Shown piece by piece: positions 1 through 6,887 of a DNA stretch of 10,527 nt; the first letter of the stretch is position 1, and every line of letters starts with the position of its first letter. A model generated the notes under the pieces. It was given only the letters and a program-made list of their open reading frames with translations, had not been told where the DNA came from and ran no database searches. The stretch is from CAZNVG01 sp964576475 (GTDB lineage Bacteria; Patescibacteriota; Saccharimonadia; Saccharimonadales; CAZNVG01): the NCBI GenBank assembly GCA_964576475.1, contig CAZNVG010000037.1, positions 1 through 10,527 of the forward strand, given 5' to 3'. The position numbers and the translations under genes were made by a program.

Positions 1-1
1 A

Positions 2-358
2 CTCGCTAAAACACAGCCGGGTAAACCAGAGCTTACTCAGCAGTTTAACTTGATACTTGGTGGCACCGAGGCATGCAAAGCTTACAGCGAGCTTAATGAC
101 CCCGTCGATCAACTGAACCGTTTTTTGGAGCAACAAAGGTTGCGCACTGCTGGTGACGACGAGGCACAAATGCTGGATATAGATTTTGTGGAAATGCTTG
201 AGTATGGCATGCCTCCGGCCTGCGGCTTTGGATACTCAGAGCGACTTTTTTGGATGTTAGAGGGCGTAACCGCTAGAGAGGGCGTGCCTTTCCCGCAGCT
301 TCGACGGGGGGTTGATGAGGTGACCAAAACAATTTACCCTGACGTGGTCTTTGATTAG
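2..358 (+). CDS. lysS: Lysyl-tRNA synthetase, class II (3' end only)
   Basis: This is the C-terminal part of a class II lysyl-tRNA synthetase, which attaches lysine to tRNA(Lys) in the cytoplasm. The frame is open from the first complete codon at base 2, so the gene begins upstream of the window; about 118 residues are visible. Class IIb LysRS landmarks appear in the right order: a PLA-loop-like LAKTQPGKPELTQQF, then GGTE, YSELNDPVDQ, AGDDEA, LEYGMPP, and a motif 3 position GFGYSERLFWML containing the ATP-binding arginine. The YSELNDP plus GDDEA combination points to LysRS rather than AspRS or AsnRS. Two points are divergent. The residue matching E. coli Asn424 (in GNGFSELND) is Lys here (CKAYSELND), and motif 3 reads SERLFW rather than GIDRLVM. 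About 20 residues follow the usual final FP motif. TAG stop at 356-358. Confidence 0.88.
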   Translation, partial: LAKTQPGKPELTQQFNLILGGTEACKAYSELNDPVDQLNRFLEQQRLRTAGDDEAQMLDIDFVEMLEYGMPPACGFGYSERLFWMLEGVTAREGVPFPQLRRGVDEVTKTIYPDVVFD

Positions 359-382
359 CTTACATAAACATAACTATGATAC

Positions 383-391
383 TGGTATACT
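383..391 (+). promoter_or_regulatory. Extended -10 promoter, probably giving a leaderless ABC transcript
   Basis: TGG followed by TATACT (386-391) forms an extended -10 element in the 41-base gap after lysS. Eight bases separate the hexamer from the ATG at 400, so transcription would be expected to start at or within a base or two of the start codon. There is no Shine-Dalgarno sequence before that ATG (ACTAAACTACAATG), which fits a leaderless mRNA. At 17-base spacing the -35 position reads CATAAA, a poor match, as is usual for extended -10 promoters. The nine bases 384-392 recur exactly before serS. The start point is inferred. Confidence 0.55.
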
Positions 392-399
392 AAACTACA

Positions 400-1101
400 A
401 TGATTGAAGTACTAAAAGTCTCCAAAACCTACGGTAAAAAACAAAATGCATTTACCGCACTCTCTAACATTAGTTTTGTCATTCCTGACGGCGCCACGGT
501 TGCGATAATAGGTAAAAGCGGTTCTGGAAAAAGTACGCTTATGCATATTATGAGTGGCTTGGATCATCCAAATGAAGGTAGTGTGATTATTAACGGTCAA
601 AACCTTCATCATTTGAAGAAGAAGGAGATGGATCGGTTTAGGGCTAAAGAAATGAGTTTCATTTTTCAGGCTTTCTTCGTTGAAGGGGCACAAACAGTTT
701 ATCAAAACGTCGCATTACCTTTAGAGATTGCAGAAGTAGGGCGTCGGAAACAATTGGTTAGAGAAGCATTGGAAAAAGTTGATCTTGTTGACAAGATCAA
801 TAGTCGAGCAAATAACCTTTCTGGTGGTCAGAAGCAGAGACTTGCTATTGCTCGAGCGATCGTAAATAAGCCGGGCTTGATATTTGCAGATGAGCCTACG
901 GGAAATCTTGACTCTGTCACTGGCGATAAGATCATTAAGTTGTTGTTTGATCTGAATAAAACGATTGGCAGTACCCTTTGTATTGTTACGCACGACCACG
1001 AATTGGCAGATAAGTGCCAAATCAAGATAACGTTAAAAGACGGCAAGATAATTAGTACCGAAGGTTTACCCACTAAATACGTTAAGGGAAAGAGAAAATG
1101 A
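400..1101 (+). CDS. ABC transporter ATP-binding protein (MacB/LolD-like)
   Basis: This 233-residue cytoplasmic nucleotide-binding subunit would power the membrane protein encoded just downstream. All ABC ATPase motifs are present: Walker A GKSGSGKST (residues 38-46), Q-loop Gln90 in FIFQAF, signature LSGGQKQR (140-147), Walker B and catalytic glutamate IFADEP (161-166, Asp164 and Glu165), D-loop GNLDS, and H-loop His198 in VTHDHE. Length and motif spacing fit the MacB/LolD/FtsE subgroup, whose partners have a large extracytoplasmic domain. The ATG lies at the end of a probable leaderless promoter. The stop codon overlaps the next start (ATGA, 1098-1101), so the two are cotranscribed and translationally coupled. 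The substrate cannot be read from the sequence; peptide or lipid efflux, or mechanotransmission without transport, are all known in this superfamily. Confidence 0.93.
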   Translation: MIEVLKVSKTYGKKQNAFTALSNISFVIPDGATVAIIGKSGSGKSTLMHIMSGLDHPNEGSVIINGQNLHHLKKKEMDRFRAKEMSFIFQAFFVEGAQTVYQNVALPLEIAEVGRRKQLVREALEKVDLVDKINSRANNLSGGQKQRLAIARAIVNKPGLIFADEPTGNLDSVTGDKIIKLLFDLNKTIGSTLCIVTHDHELADKCQIKITLKDGKIISTEGLPTKYVKGKRK

Positions 1102-2471
1102 GAATACGAGACATTACGCGCCGAAGTGCTCGAAACCTTCGTCAAGCCAAGGCTAGAACTATACTGACATCACTTGCAATTGGCGTGGGCGCATTTGCAC
1201 TGACTCTAACTTTAGCTGCAAGTAACGGCGTGCAGCATTTTGTAGATAAGATCATCTCCGACAACTTTGATCCTGCAGAACTCATAGTTGCCAAGGACGA
1301 AGCAGTGATCGGTCGTGGCGATACAAGTAAACCCAAAGAATACGATGATAGCTATGGGAGCTACGCCACAAACAGCGGTGCGCCCACACAGGTGAAGCAA
1401 CTTACAGAAGAGGATATAGCTAAACTAAAGTCATATCCTGAAGTGGAGCAAGTCAGAGAAGGAATGATTGTTAATCTGCAGTATGTGACACGACCCGACC
1501 AGAAAAAGTATGTCGCAACAGCCATTGATTTCAGTCCAGCCCAGAACCCTGAGCTGCTTGCCGGCAATATTGAGAAGCCACTTGGGGGTAAAAAAGTGCT
1601 CGTGCCAGAAGCATTCGTGAGTACGCTCGGTTTTGCTGATGCGGCAAGTGCTGTTGGACAGAAGCTGACATTCGCGGTCAGAAAGCCTATTACCCAAGCA
1701 AGTGTCGAGCAATCAATCAGACAAGGTTTACCGACGGACGCAGGTGCTGCACAGCAGCTCGCGAGTCAGAACACGGTAGAGATTGAGTATACTATCGCAG
1801 CTGTATTGAAGAAGCCAACTACTTCACAGCCAGGCACTGAACTGTACTTTTATGTAGGAAATGAAGACGCCAAGGCGCTGAACGATATTGCAAATGAAGG
1901 CACACCACAGTATCGCAAATACCTCTATTCGTATGTTCGTGTCAAAGACGGCCAGGATAACGTCAAACTAAAGGCGGTTCAGGATACACTAAAGAAAGAT
2001 GGTTTCTACACGCAAAGCGTGGAGGACACTCAGCAGTTCCTCACACAAATCATAAATATCCTCAAGGGTATAGTTGTGGCATTTGGCGCAATCGCTGTGA
2101 TTGCGAGCGTTTTTGGTGTTGTGAATACAATGTACATAAGTGTTCTACAGAGGACGCGCGAGATAGGTCTTATGAAAGCGCTTGGTATGCCAAAGCGAGA
2201 TATTGGTCATTTGTTCAGGTTTGAGGCGGCTTGGATTGGTTTTTTGGGTGGAGCAATAGGATCGCTTGGAGCTTATTTGCTTGGCGAGGCAATAAATCCG
2301 AAAATAACAGAGCAGTTAAAGTTGGGTGAGGGTGAGAAATTACTTATCTTCCAGTTCCCGCAAATTGCCGAACTTATATTCTTCTTGATCTTGGTGGCAG
2401 TCTTTGCGGGTCTACTGCCAGCGCGCAAGGCGACAAAGCTAGATCCAATTGATGCCTTACGCACTGAATAA
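1098..2471 (+). CDS. MacB/FtsX-type ABC transporter permease
   Basis: This 457-residue inner-membrane protein is the partner of the ATPase it overlaps by four bases. The layout is that of the MacB/LolC/FtsX (type VII ABC) superfamily: a short basic N-terminus, TM1 at about residues 21-41 (TILTSLAIGVGAFALTLTLA), a large extracytoplasmic domain of about 275 residues (about 45-320), then TM2 (about 322-347), TM3 (about 374-398) and TM4 (about 421-441). The conserved cytoplasmic stretch RTREIGLMKALGMPKRDI (352-369) follows TM2 and contacts the ATPase in this family. The C-terminus PARKATKLDPIDALRTE is also typical. AAGGGA at 1084-1089 is a plausible ribosome-binding site eight bases before the ATG. 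The family includes macrolide and peptide exporters, lipoprotein extractors and hydrolase regulators; none can be preferred here. Confidence 0.92.
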   Translation: MRIRDITRRSARNLRQAKARTILTSLAIGVGAFALTLTLAASNGVQHFVDKIISDNFDPAELIVAKDEAVIGRGDTSKPKEYDDSYGSYATNSGAPTQVKQLTEEDIAKLKSYPEVEQVREGMIVNLQYVTRPDQKKYVATAIDFSPAQNPELLAGNIEKPLGGKKVLVPEAFVSTLGFADAASAVGQKLTFAVRKPITQASVEQSIRQGLPTDAGAAQQLASQNTVEIEYTIAAVLKKPTTSQPGTELYFYVGNEDAKALNDIANEGTPQYRKYLYSYVRVKDGQDNVKLKAVQDTLKKDGFYTQSVEDTQQFLTQIINILKGIVVAFGAIAVIASVFGVVNTMYISVLQRTREIGLMKALGMPKRDIGHLFRFEAAWIGFLGGAIGSLGAYLLGEAINPKITEQLKLGEGEKLLIFQFPQIAELIFFLILVAVFAGLLPARKATKLDPIDALRTE

Positions 2472-2500
2472 TCTTACACGCTACAGGTGCTATTTAGGGG

Positions 2501-2506
2501 TATACT
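2501..2506 (+). promoter_or_regulatory. -10 element TATACT upstream of serS
   Basis: TATACT sits in the 44-base gap between the permease and serS, nine bases before the serS ATG at 2516. The nine bases GGTATACTA (2499-2507) are identical to those before the ABC ATPase gene. Initiation from this element would fall close to the ATG and leave out the AGGAG at 2507-2511, giving a near-leaderless message. Readthrough from the permease gene would instead include that AGGAG as a Shine-Dalgarno. No clear -35 box is seen. Confidence 0.45.
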
Positions 2507-2515
2507 AGGAGTAAT

Positions 2516-3814
2516 ATGATAGACATTCAAATTGTTCGAGATGATCCGCAACGGGTAAAAGATTTTTCTCTCGCAAAGGGATATACGGTAGATATTGATG
2601 AGTTACTTGCTGTTGACGAGAAGCGACGATCGCTTACTCGCGAGATAGAGGATAAACGTCAGGAACGAAATCAGCTTATCGCCGTAACAAAAGGCCAACG
2701 ACCAAGCGATGAGCAGATTCAAAAAGGTCGATATGTACGTGAAGAAATAGATGCGTTAGAGACTGAGCTAAAAACTGTCGAAGAAACATATAATCGTCTC
2801 ATCAGACAAGTTCCAAACGCTCCAATCGACGAAGTACCTGTAGGTAGTTCTGAAGAAGAGAATGTAGTCGTTAAAACAGTCGGGGAGCCTACTCATTTCG
2901 AATTTGAACCAAAGAATCACTGGCAGATTGGGGAAGCGAAGGATTGGATCGACAAAGAACGAGCAGCCAAAATTGCAGGTAGTAGATTCGCGTACATCAA
3001 GGGTGGTATGGTTCGTCTACAGTTTGCGATCGTACAGTTTGTCCTCGATACACTAGCCGACGAAACAGTGTTGCAGAAGATCATAACTGACAATAATCTC
3101 AATCTACCAGCCAAAGCGTTTACGCCAGTATTGCCGCCTGCGCTAGTGAATACTGCTGCCTATGAAGCAACTGGTAGGCTCGATGCAGAAGAGGTGACCT
3201 ATAAATTGGCTGACGATGAGTTATGGCTTAATGCGAGTGCCGAGCACAGTCTTTGTAATATGTATATGAATGAGGTCTTGGCCGTAGAAGAGTTGCCGAT
3301 TCGCTATATAGGCTATGCAACTAGTTTTCGCCGAGAGGCAGGCAGCTACGGCAAGGATACTGAAGGTATTTTCCGCATGCATCAGTTCGATAAACTTGAG
3401 ATGGAAGTATTCTCAGATGCGCAGACAGGACTAGAAGAACATAGGTTACTCGTAGCGATACAAGAGTATTTGGTGTCTCAGCTGAAGCTTCCGTATAGAG
3501 TGCTACAAAAGTGTACTGCAGATATCGGCAAGCCAAATGCGCAGGGCGTCGATATAGAGGTGTGGTTGCCGGGGCAAGGGCAATATCGTGAAACGCATTC
3601 TGCTGACTATATGACTGATTTCCAGACAAGAAGTCTCCAGACGCGATATCGCGATACAGATGGAAAAGTTAAGTTGGCTCACACAAATGATGCAACGGCG
3701 CTGGTATTGAGTAGAATACCTGTCGCAATTCTAGAGAATTACCAAACCGCTGAGGGTAATGTGCGAATTCCAGAGGTTTTACGAAGTTACATGGGTAATA
3801 AGGAGGAGCTATGA
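2516..3814 (+). CDS. serS: Seryl-tRNA synthetase
   Basis: This 432-residue class II aminoacyl-tRNA synthetase charges tRNA(Ser) with serine and, where present, tRNA(Sec). Residues 1 to about 105 form the expected N-terminal helical hairpin, rich in Glu, Lys and Arg with a long coiled-coil pattern (about 27-100), which grips the long variable arm of tRNA(Ser). The catalytic domain follows, with motif 2 at SFRREAGSYGKDTEGIFRMH (270-289) and motif 3 ending in SRIPVAILENYQ (399-410). Full length matches bacterial SerRS. Two active-site segments differ from the common forms: YRETHSADYMTDFQTR (357-372) where YREISSCSNCTDFQARR is usual, and NDATALVLSR (391-400) where NGSGLAVGR is usual. AGGAG (2507-2511) lies four bases before the ATG. 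The TGA stop overlaps the hpf start. Confidence 0.94.
   Translation: MIDIQIVRDDPQRVKDFSLAKGYTVDIDELLAVDEKRRSLTREIEDKRQERNQLIAVTKGQRPSDEQIQKGRYVREEIDALETELKTVEETYNRLIRQVPNAPIDEVPVGSSEEENVVVKTVGEPTHFEFEPKNHWQIGEAKDWIDKERAAKIAGSRFAYIKGGMVRLQFAIVQFVLDTLADETVLQKIITDNNLNLPAKAFTPVLPPALVNTAAYEATGRLDAEEVTYKLADDELWLNASAEHSLCNMYMNEVLAVEELPIRYIGYATSFRREAGSYGKDTEGIFRMHQFDKLEMEVFSDAQTGLEEHRLLVAIQEYLVSQLKLPYRVLQKCTADIGKPNAQGVDIEVWLPGQGQYRETHSADYMTDFQTRSLQTRYRDTDGKVKLAHTNDATALVLSRIPVAILENYQTAEGNVRIPEVLRSYMGNKEEL
3800..3806 (+). promoter_or_regulatory. Strong Shine-Dalgarno for hpf inside the serS 3' end
   Basis: AAGGAGG, followed by AG, is complementary to the anti-Shine-Dalgarno end of 16S rRNA and lies four bases before the hpf ATG. 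It is within the last codons of serS, so hpf has its own strong initiation signal in addition to coupling through the ATGA overlap. Confidence 0.7.
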
Positions 3815-4191
3815 TTGAGCGATTAGAAATTAGTGGGCAACACTACAACGTGGATGATGATGTTAGAAAGTATGCTGAGAAAAAAATCGGACGTCTAGAT
3901 AGGTATATGCAAACGCATGCTAAAAAGAGCGCACATGCAATCGTCAAATTGAGGCAAGAAAAGGCGAAAGATAAAAATAGATATACTGCAGAAGTTATCC
4001 TCAAATTACCACACGAACAAATCACCGCAAAAGATTCAACAATGAATATTTATGCAGCAATAGATATTGTCGAAGCAAAACTGCGTAATCAGCTAAAGAA
4101 AGCGAAAGATAAGGCAACGGACCACTCACAACGTCGTGCAAGAATTTTTGGTCGACTTCGTAAGCTTGCCCGAAGGCCGGCTGCCGAGTAG
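3811..4191 (+). CDS. hpf: Short ribosome hibernation promoting factor (HPF/RaiA, S30AE family)
   Basis: This 126-residue basic protein belongs to the S30AE family, whose members bind the 30S subunit across the mRNA and tRNA channel and protect idle ribosomes. The fold signature is clear: IERLEISGQHYNVDDDVRKYAEKKI at the N-terminus, a central strand region (RYTAEVILKLPHEQITAKDS), and AIDIVEAKLRNQLKKAKDK near residues 88-106. The C-terminus is a short Arg/Lys-rich tail (QRRARIFGRLRKLARR). The length fits short HPF or YfiA/RaiA. The C-terminal dimerisation domain of long HPF is absent, so ribosome dimerisation of the long-HPF type is not expected. Its start overlaps the serS stop by four bases (ATGA at 3811-3814) with a strong ribosome-binding site, so it is expressed from the serS transcript. 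TAG stop at 4189-4191. Confidence 0.92.
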   Translation: MIERLEISGQHYNVDDDVRKYAEKKIGRLDRYMQTHAKKSAHAIVKLRQEKAKDKNRYTAEVILKLPHEQITAKDSTMNIYAAIDIVEAKLRNQLKKAKDKATDHSQRRARIFGRLRKLARRPAAE

Positions 4192-4265
4192 ACTATAGAA
4201 TACAAGTTTAGTGTTTCGTGAAGCAGCGACTGTTAGCGTAGCAAGAAGGGGAGTGAATACCGCGA
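4192..4265 (+). promoter_or_regulatory. secA leader with weak candidate -10 and distant ribosome-binding site
   Basis: This gap of about 74 bases is the longest in the window. Near its start, TATAGA (4194-4199), overlapping TAGAAT (4196-4201), is a possible -10 element, but no -35 box at standard spacing was found. A purine run, AAGGGGAG (4246-4253), is the likely ribosome-binding site, 12 bases before the ATG at 4266, which is longer than usual. An in-frame TGA at 4254-4256 rules out any start upstream of 4266 in that frame. I see no stable hairpin, SecM-like arrest peptide or terminator. Confidence 0.3.
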
Positions 4266-6878
4266 ATGAAACGGTTAGTACGACGTGTTTTGGGAGACCC
4301 GCAGGTTCAAACAATCAAACGACTGAAGAAAAAGGTTCGTGTCATTAATGATCTCGCGCCAAAGTATGAAAAAATGAGCGACAAGCAGCTCAAGGATCAA
4401 ACGGCAGAGTTCAAGAAACGACTTTCTAAGAAGGGAGTTACGACAGACTCTATTCTTCCCGAAGCGTTCGCCTTGGTTCGCGAAACAGCCACACGAACGA
4501 TTAAACAACGGCACTTTGATGTACAGCTGATCGGCGGAATGGTCATTCACGAAGGCGCCATTGCTGAAATGAAGACAGGTGAGGGTAAGACCCTGGTCGC
4601 AACACTCCCAATTTATCTCAATGCACTTATGGGCAAGGGAGCACATTTCGTGACGGTAAATGATTATCTCGCACAACGCGATGCGGGCTGGATGGGGCAA
4701 ATTTATCACGCACTTGGATTGAGTACGGGAGTAATAATCGCCGACTCTTCATTTATATATGATCCAAAGTTCACCAATGAAGACCATGAAGATGAACGAT
4801 TCCGCCACCTTAAACCGTGTACCAGAAAAGAGGCATACGGAGCCGACATTACGTACGGCACAAATAATGAGTACGGTTTTGACTATTTGCGCGACAACAT
4901 GGTCAAAGACCCTGAACAGTTGCGACAACGCGATCTCTTTTTTGCGATCGTTGACGAGGCAGACTCAATTTTGATCGATGAAGCGAGAACCCCGTTAATT
5001 ATTTCCGCACCTGCTGCAGACAGCAATAACAGTTACTCGCAGTTTGCTAGTATCACTAAGGCGCTCAAGCTGGAAAAAGATTATGTTGTTGATGAGAAGC
5101 AGCGAGCTGTTACGTTAACCGACGAAGGCGCAGAAAACGTTGAGAAAATGCTTGGTGTTGAAAATTTATATGCGTCTGAGAACGTGAAGCTCATCTATCA
5201 TCTTGATCAAGCATTGAAGGCAGAGGGTCTTTTTAAGAGAGACAAGGACTACGTCGTTACCAAAGAAGGTGAAGTTATCATTGTCGATGAGTTCACTGGA
5301 CGATTGATGCATGGTCGTCGCTACAACGAAGGACTACATCAAGCTATTGAGGCCAAAGAGGGTGTTGCGGTGCTCGAGGAGTCAATGACTCTTGCAACAA
5401 TATCGTTCCAGAACTATTTCCGTCTATACGATAAGCTTTCGGGCATGACCGGTACCGCTCAGACTGAAAGCGAAGAATTTCATCAGATTTATAAGCTTGA
5501 TGTCGTAGAAGTTCCAACGAATCGTGATATTGCGCGTGACGATAAAATCGACCTTATATACAAGACCGAAAAAGGTAAATTCAAGGCTATCGTAGAACTA
5601 GTTCGTGAATTACATATTAAAGGCCAGCCTGTTCTAATAGGTACGGTCTCTATTGAAAAGAACGAACTTTTGGGACGAATGTTGAAAAAAGCAGGTATTC
5701 CATACGAGGTTCTAAACGCTAAGAATAACGAACGAGAAGCAGGAATTGTTGCGCAGGCTGGTAAAAAAGGCGCTGTAACCCTCGCCACCAATATTGCCGG
5801 TCGAGGTACCGACATCGTACTTGGCGAAGGAGTTAAAGAACTCGGCGGATTGTTTGTACTAGGATCTGAAAGGCACGAATCAAGGCGAATCGATAACCAG
5901 TTGCGTGGTCGCGCCGGTCGCCAAGGCGACCCTGGTACGACACAGTTCTTTGTTAGTTGTGAAGATGATCTGATGAGAATTTTTGCTGGAGAAAGAATTA
6001 GTGCTCTAATGGATCGTCTTGGTGTCGATGATGACACGCCGATCGAAAATCGAGCCGTGTCGCGTGCTATAGAAGCAGCACAAAAGAAAGTTGAAGGCTT
6101 CAACTTTGATATACGTAAAAATGTTGTTCAATATGACGATGTCATGAATAGGCACAGAAAGGCTACATATTCTCGCCGGCGAGAGCTACTCATGAAAGAT
6201 GATGTCAGCCTCGTTGTTAAGGAAATGATCTCTCAGGAAGCTGCGTTTATTTCAAGATTTGATAGTGAAGATGAAATTGATTTCAGAGCCGAAGTTCATG
6301 CCTTAGTGCCTTTATCTGATAAGTATCTCGATCGTCTCGTCGAAGCAAAAACATTCATCGATCGAGAAGAGATCATTGAGGATGGCGCCCTAAAGATTTA
6401 CAAAAACCAAAACGAAGTATTTGGACAAGATGTTTTCCACCAAGTCGAGCGCGACATTTATCTACAGGTTCTAGATACACTATGGATGCAACATCTTGAG
6501 AATATGCAGCACCTTCGAGAGGGGATTAACTGGAGAAGTGTAGGGCAGCGTGATCCTCTTGTTGAGTATCGCCGAGAAGGCCAGAATCTTTTCGACACTA
6601 TGCAGGATAATATCCGTCATGAGGTTGTCCGAGGGGTTATGCATGCAGAGCCGACAGGTTCTGTGAGTGCAGAACTGTCAGAAACTGAGTTAACGCGTGC
6701 AGCCCGTGCATCGACTGATAATGCAAACAGAATTATAGAAGTGGATCACACTGCAGAATTTGCAAATGAAGGGGAGATTGTCGAAAAGCAAGCGACCCCT
6801 GCGACACGACCGCCCCGAACAAAGGACGCAAAACGAGCAAAACGAAAACAACAACGTAAAAATCGCCGCAAACATTAA
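4266..6878 (+). CDS. secA: Protein translocase ATPase SecA
   Basis: This 870-residue SecA is the motor that pushes preproteins through SecYEG at the inner membrane. The domains are in standard order. NBD1 has Walker A KTGEGKT (103-109) and DEAD-type Walker B VDEADSILIDEARTPL (229-243). The preprotein cross-linking domain begins after about residue 245. NBD2 has NIAGRGTDIVLG (509-520) and RIDNQLRGRAGRQGDPG (541-557). The helical scaffold and wing follow, with LDTLWMQHLENMQHLREG and GQRDPLVEYRREG. Relative to typical SecA there is an acidic insertion of about 25 residues (about 160-187, including YDPKFTNEDHEDERFRHLKP) before the conserved YGADITYGTNNEYGFDYLRDN. The C-terminus lacks the Cys/His zinc site that binds SecB and ends in a very basic stretch (848-870). 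An in-frame TGA just upstream fixes the start at ATG 4266. Confidence 0.96.
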   Translation: MKRLVRRVLGDPQVQTIKRLKKKVRVINDLAPKYEKMSDKQLKDQTAEFKKRLSKKGVTTDSILPEAFALVRETATRTIKQRHFDVQLIGGMVIHEGAIAEMKTGEGKTLVATLPIYLNALMGKGAHFVTVNDYLAQRDAGWMGQIYHALGLSTGVIIADSSFIYDPKFTNEDHEDERFRHLKPCTRKEAYGADITYGTNNEYGFDYLRDNMVKDPEQLRQRDLFFAIVDEADSILIDEARTPLIISAPAADSNNSYSQFASITKALKLEKDYVVDEKQRAVTLTDEGAENVEKMLGVENLYASENVKLIYHLDQALKAEGLFKRDKDYVVTKEGEVIIVDEFTGRLMHGRRYNEGLHQAIEAKEGVAVLEESMTLATISFQNYFRLYDKLSGMTGTAQTESEEFHQIYKLDVVEVPTNRDIARDDKIDLIYKTEKGKFKAIVELVRELHIKGQPVLIGTVSIEKNELLGRMLKKAGIPYEVLNAKNNEREAGIVAQAGKKGAVTLATNIAGRGTDIVLGEGVKELGGLFVLGSERHESRRIDNQLRGRAGRQGDPGTTQFFVSCEDDLMRIFAGERISALMDRLGVDDDTPIENRAVSRAIEAAQKKVEGFNFDIRKNVVQYDDVMNRHRKATYSRRRELLMKDDVSLVVKEMISQEAAFISRFDSEDEIDFRAEVHALVPLSDKYLDRLVEAKTFIDREEIIEDGALKIYKNQNEVFGQDVFHQVERDIYLQVLDTLWMQHLENMQHLREGINWRSVGQRDPLVEYRREGQNLFDTMQDNIRHEVVRGVMHAEPTGSVSAELSETELTRAARASTDNANRIIEVDHTAEFANEGEIVEKQATPATRPPRTKDAKRAKRKQQRKNRRKH

Positions 6879-6881
6879 GGA
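6877..6881 (+). promoter_or_regulatory. Ribosome-binding site that sets the TTG start of the M16 gene
   Basis: AAGGA overlaps the secA stop codon (TAA 6876-6878) and lies six bases before TTG at 6888. This spacing supports TTG as the true start of the peptidase gene and implies coupling to the end of secA translation. The next in-frame ATG is at 6966, about 26 codons in, and starting there would remove the conserved first strand of the M16 fold. Confidence 0.6.
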
Positions 6882-6887
6882 ATTATT

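Noticed and set aside
50..358. A free-standing 102-residue gene starting at TTG 50
   Set aside because: The frame is open back to base 2 and the upstream residues (LAKTQPGKPELTQQF) continue the LysRS similarity, so this is the 3' end of lysS.
2472..2515. An intrinsic terminator after the permease gene
   Set aside because: No GC-rich inverted repeat followed by a T run is present; the gap instead contains TATACT and AGGAG.
1098..3814. Recoding of TGA (genetic code 25 of Gracilibacteria/Absconditabacteria)
   Set aside because: The ABC ATPase gene and serS end at TGA exactly where the next gene starts (ATGA overlaps), and no conserved protein needs TGA to be read through.
4253..4268. GTG at 4253 as an alternative secA start
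   Set aside because: It is out of frame with secA, and TGA at 4254-4256 is in frame with secA, so ATG 4266 is the first possible start.
5489..6103. A 204-codon open frame on the - strand
   Set aside because: It lies entirely antisense to secA NBD2, and the translation is Ser/Arg/Pro-rich with no recognisable domain. It is a shadow of secA codon use.
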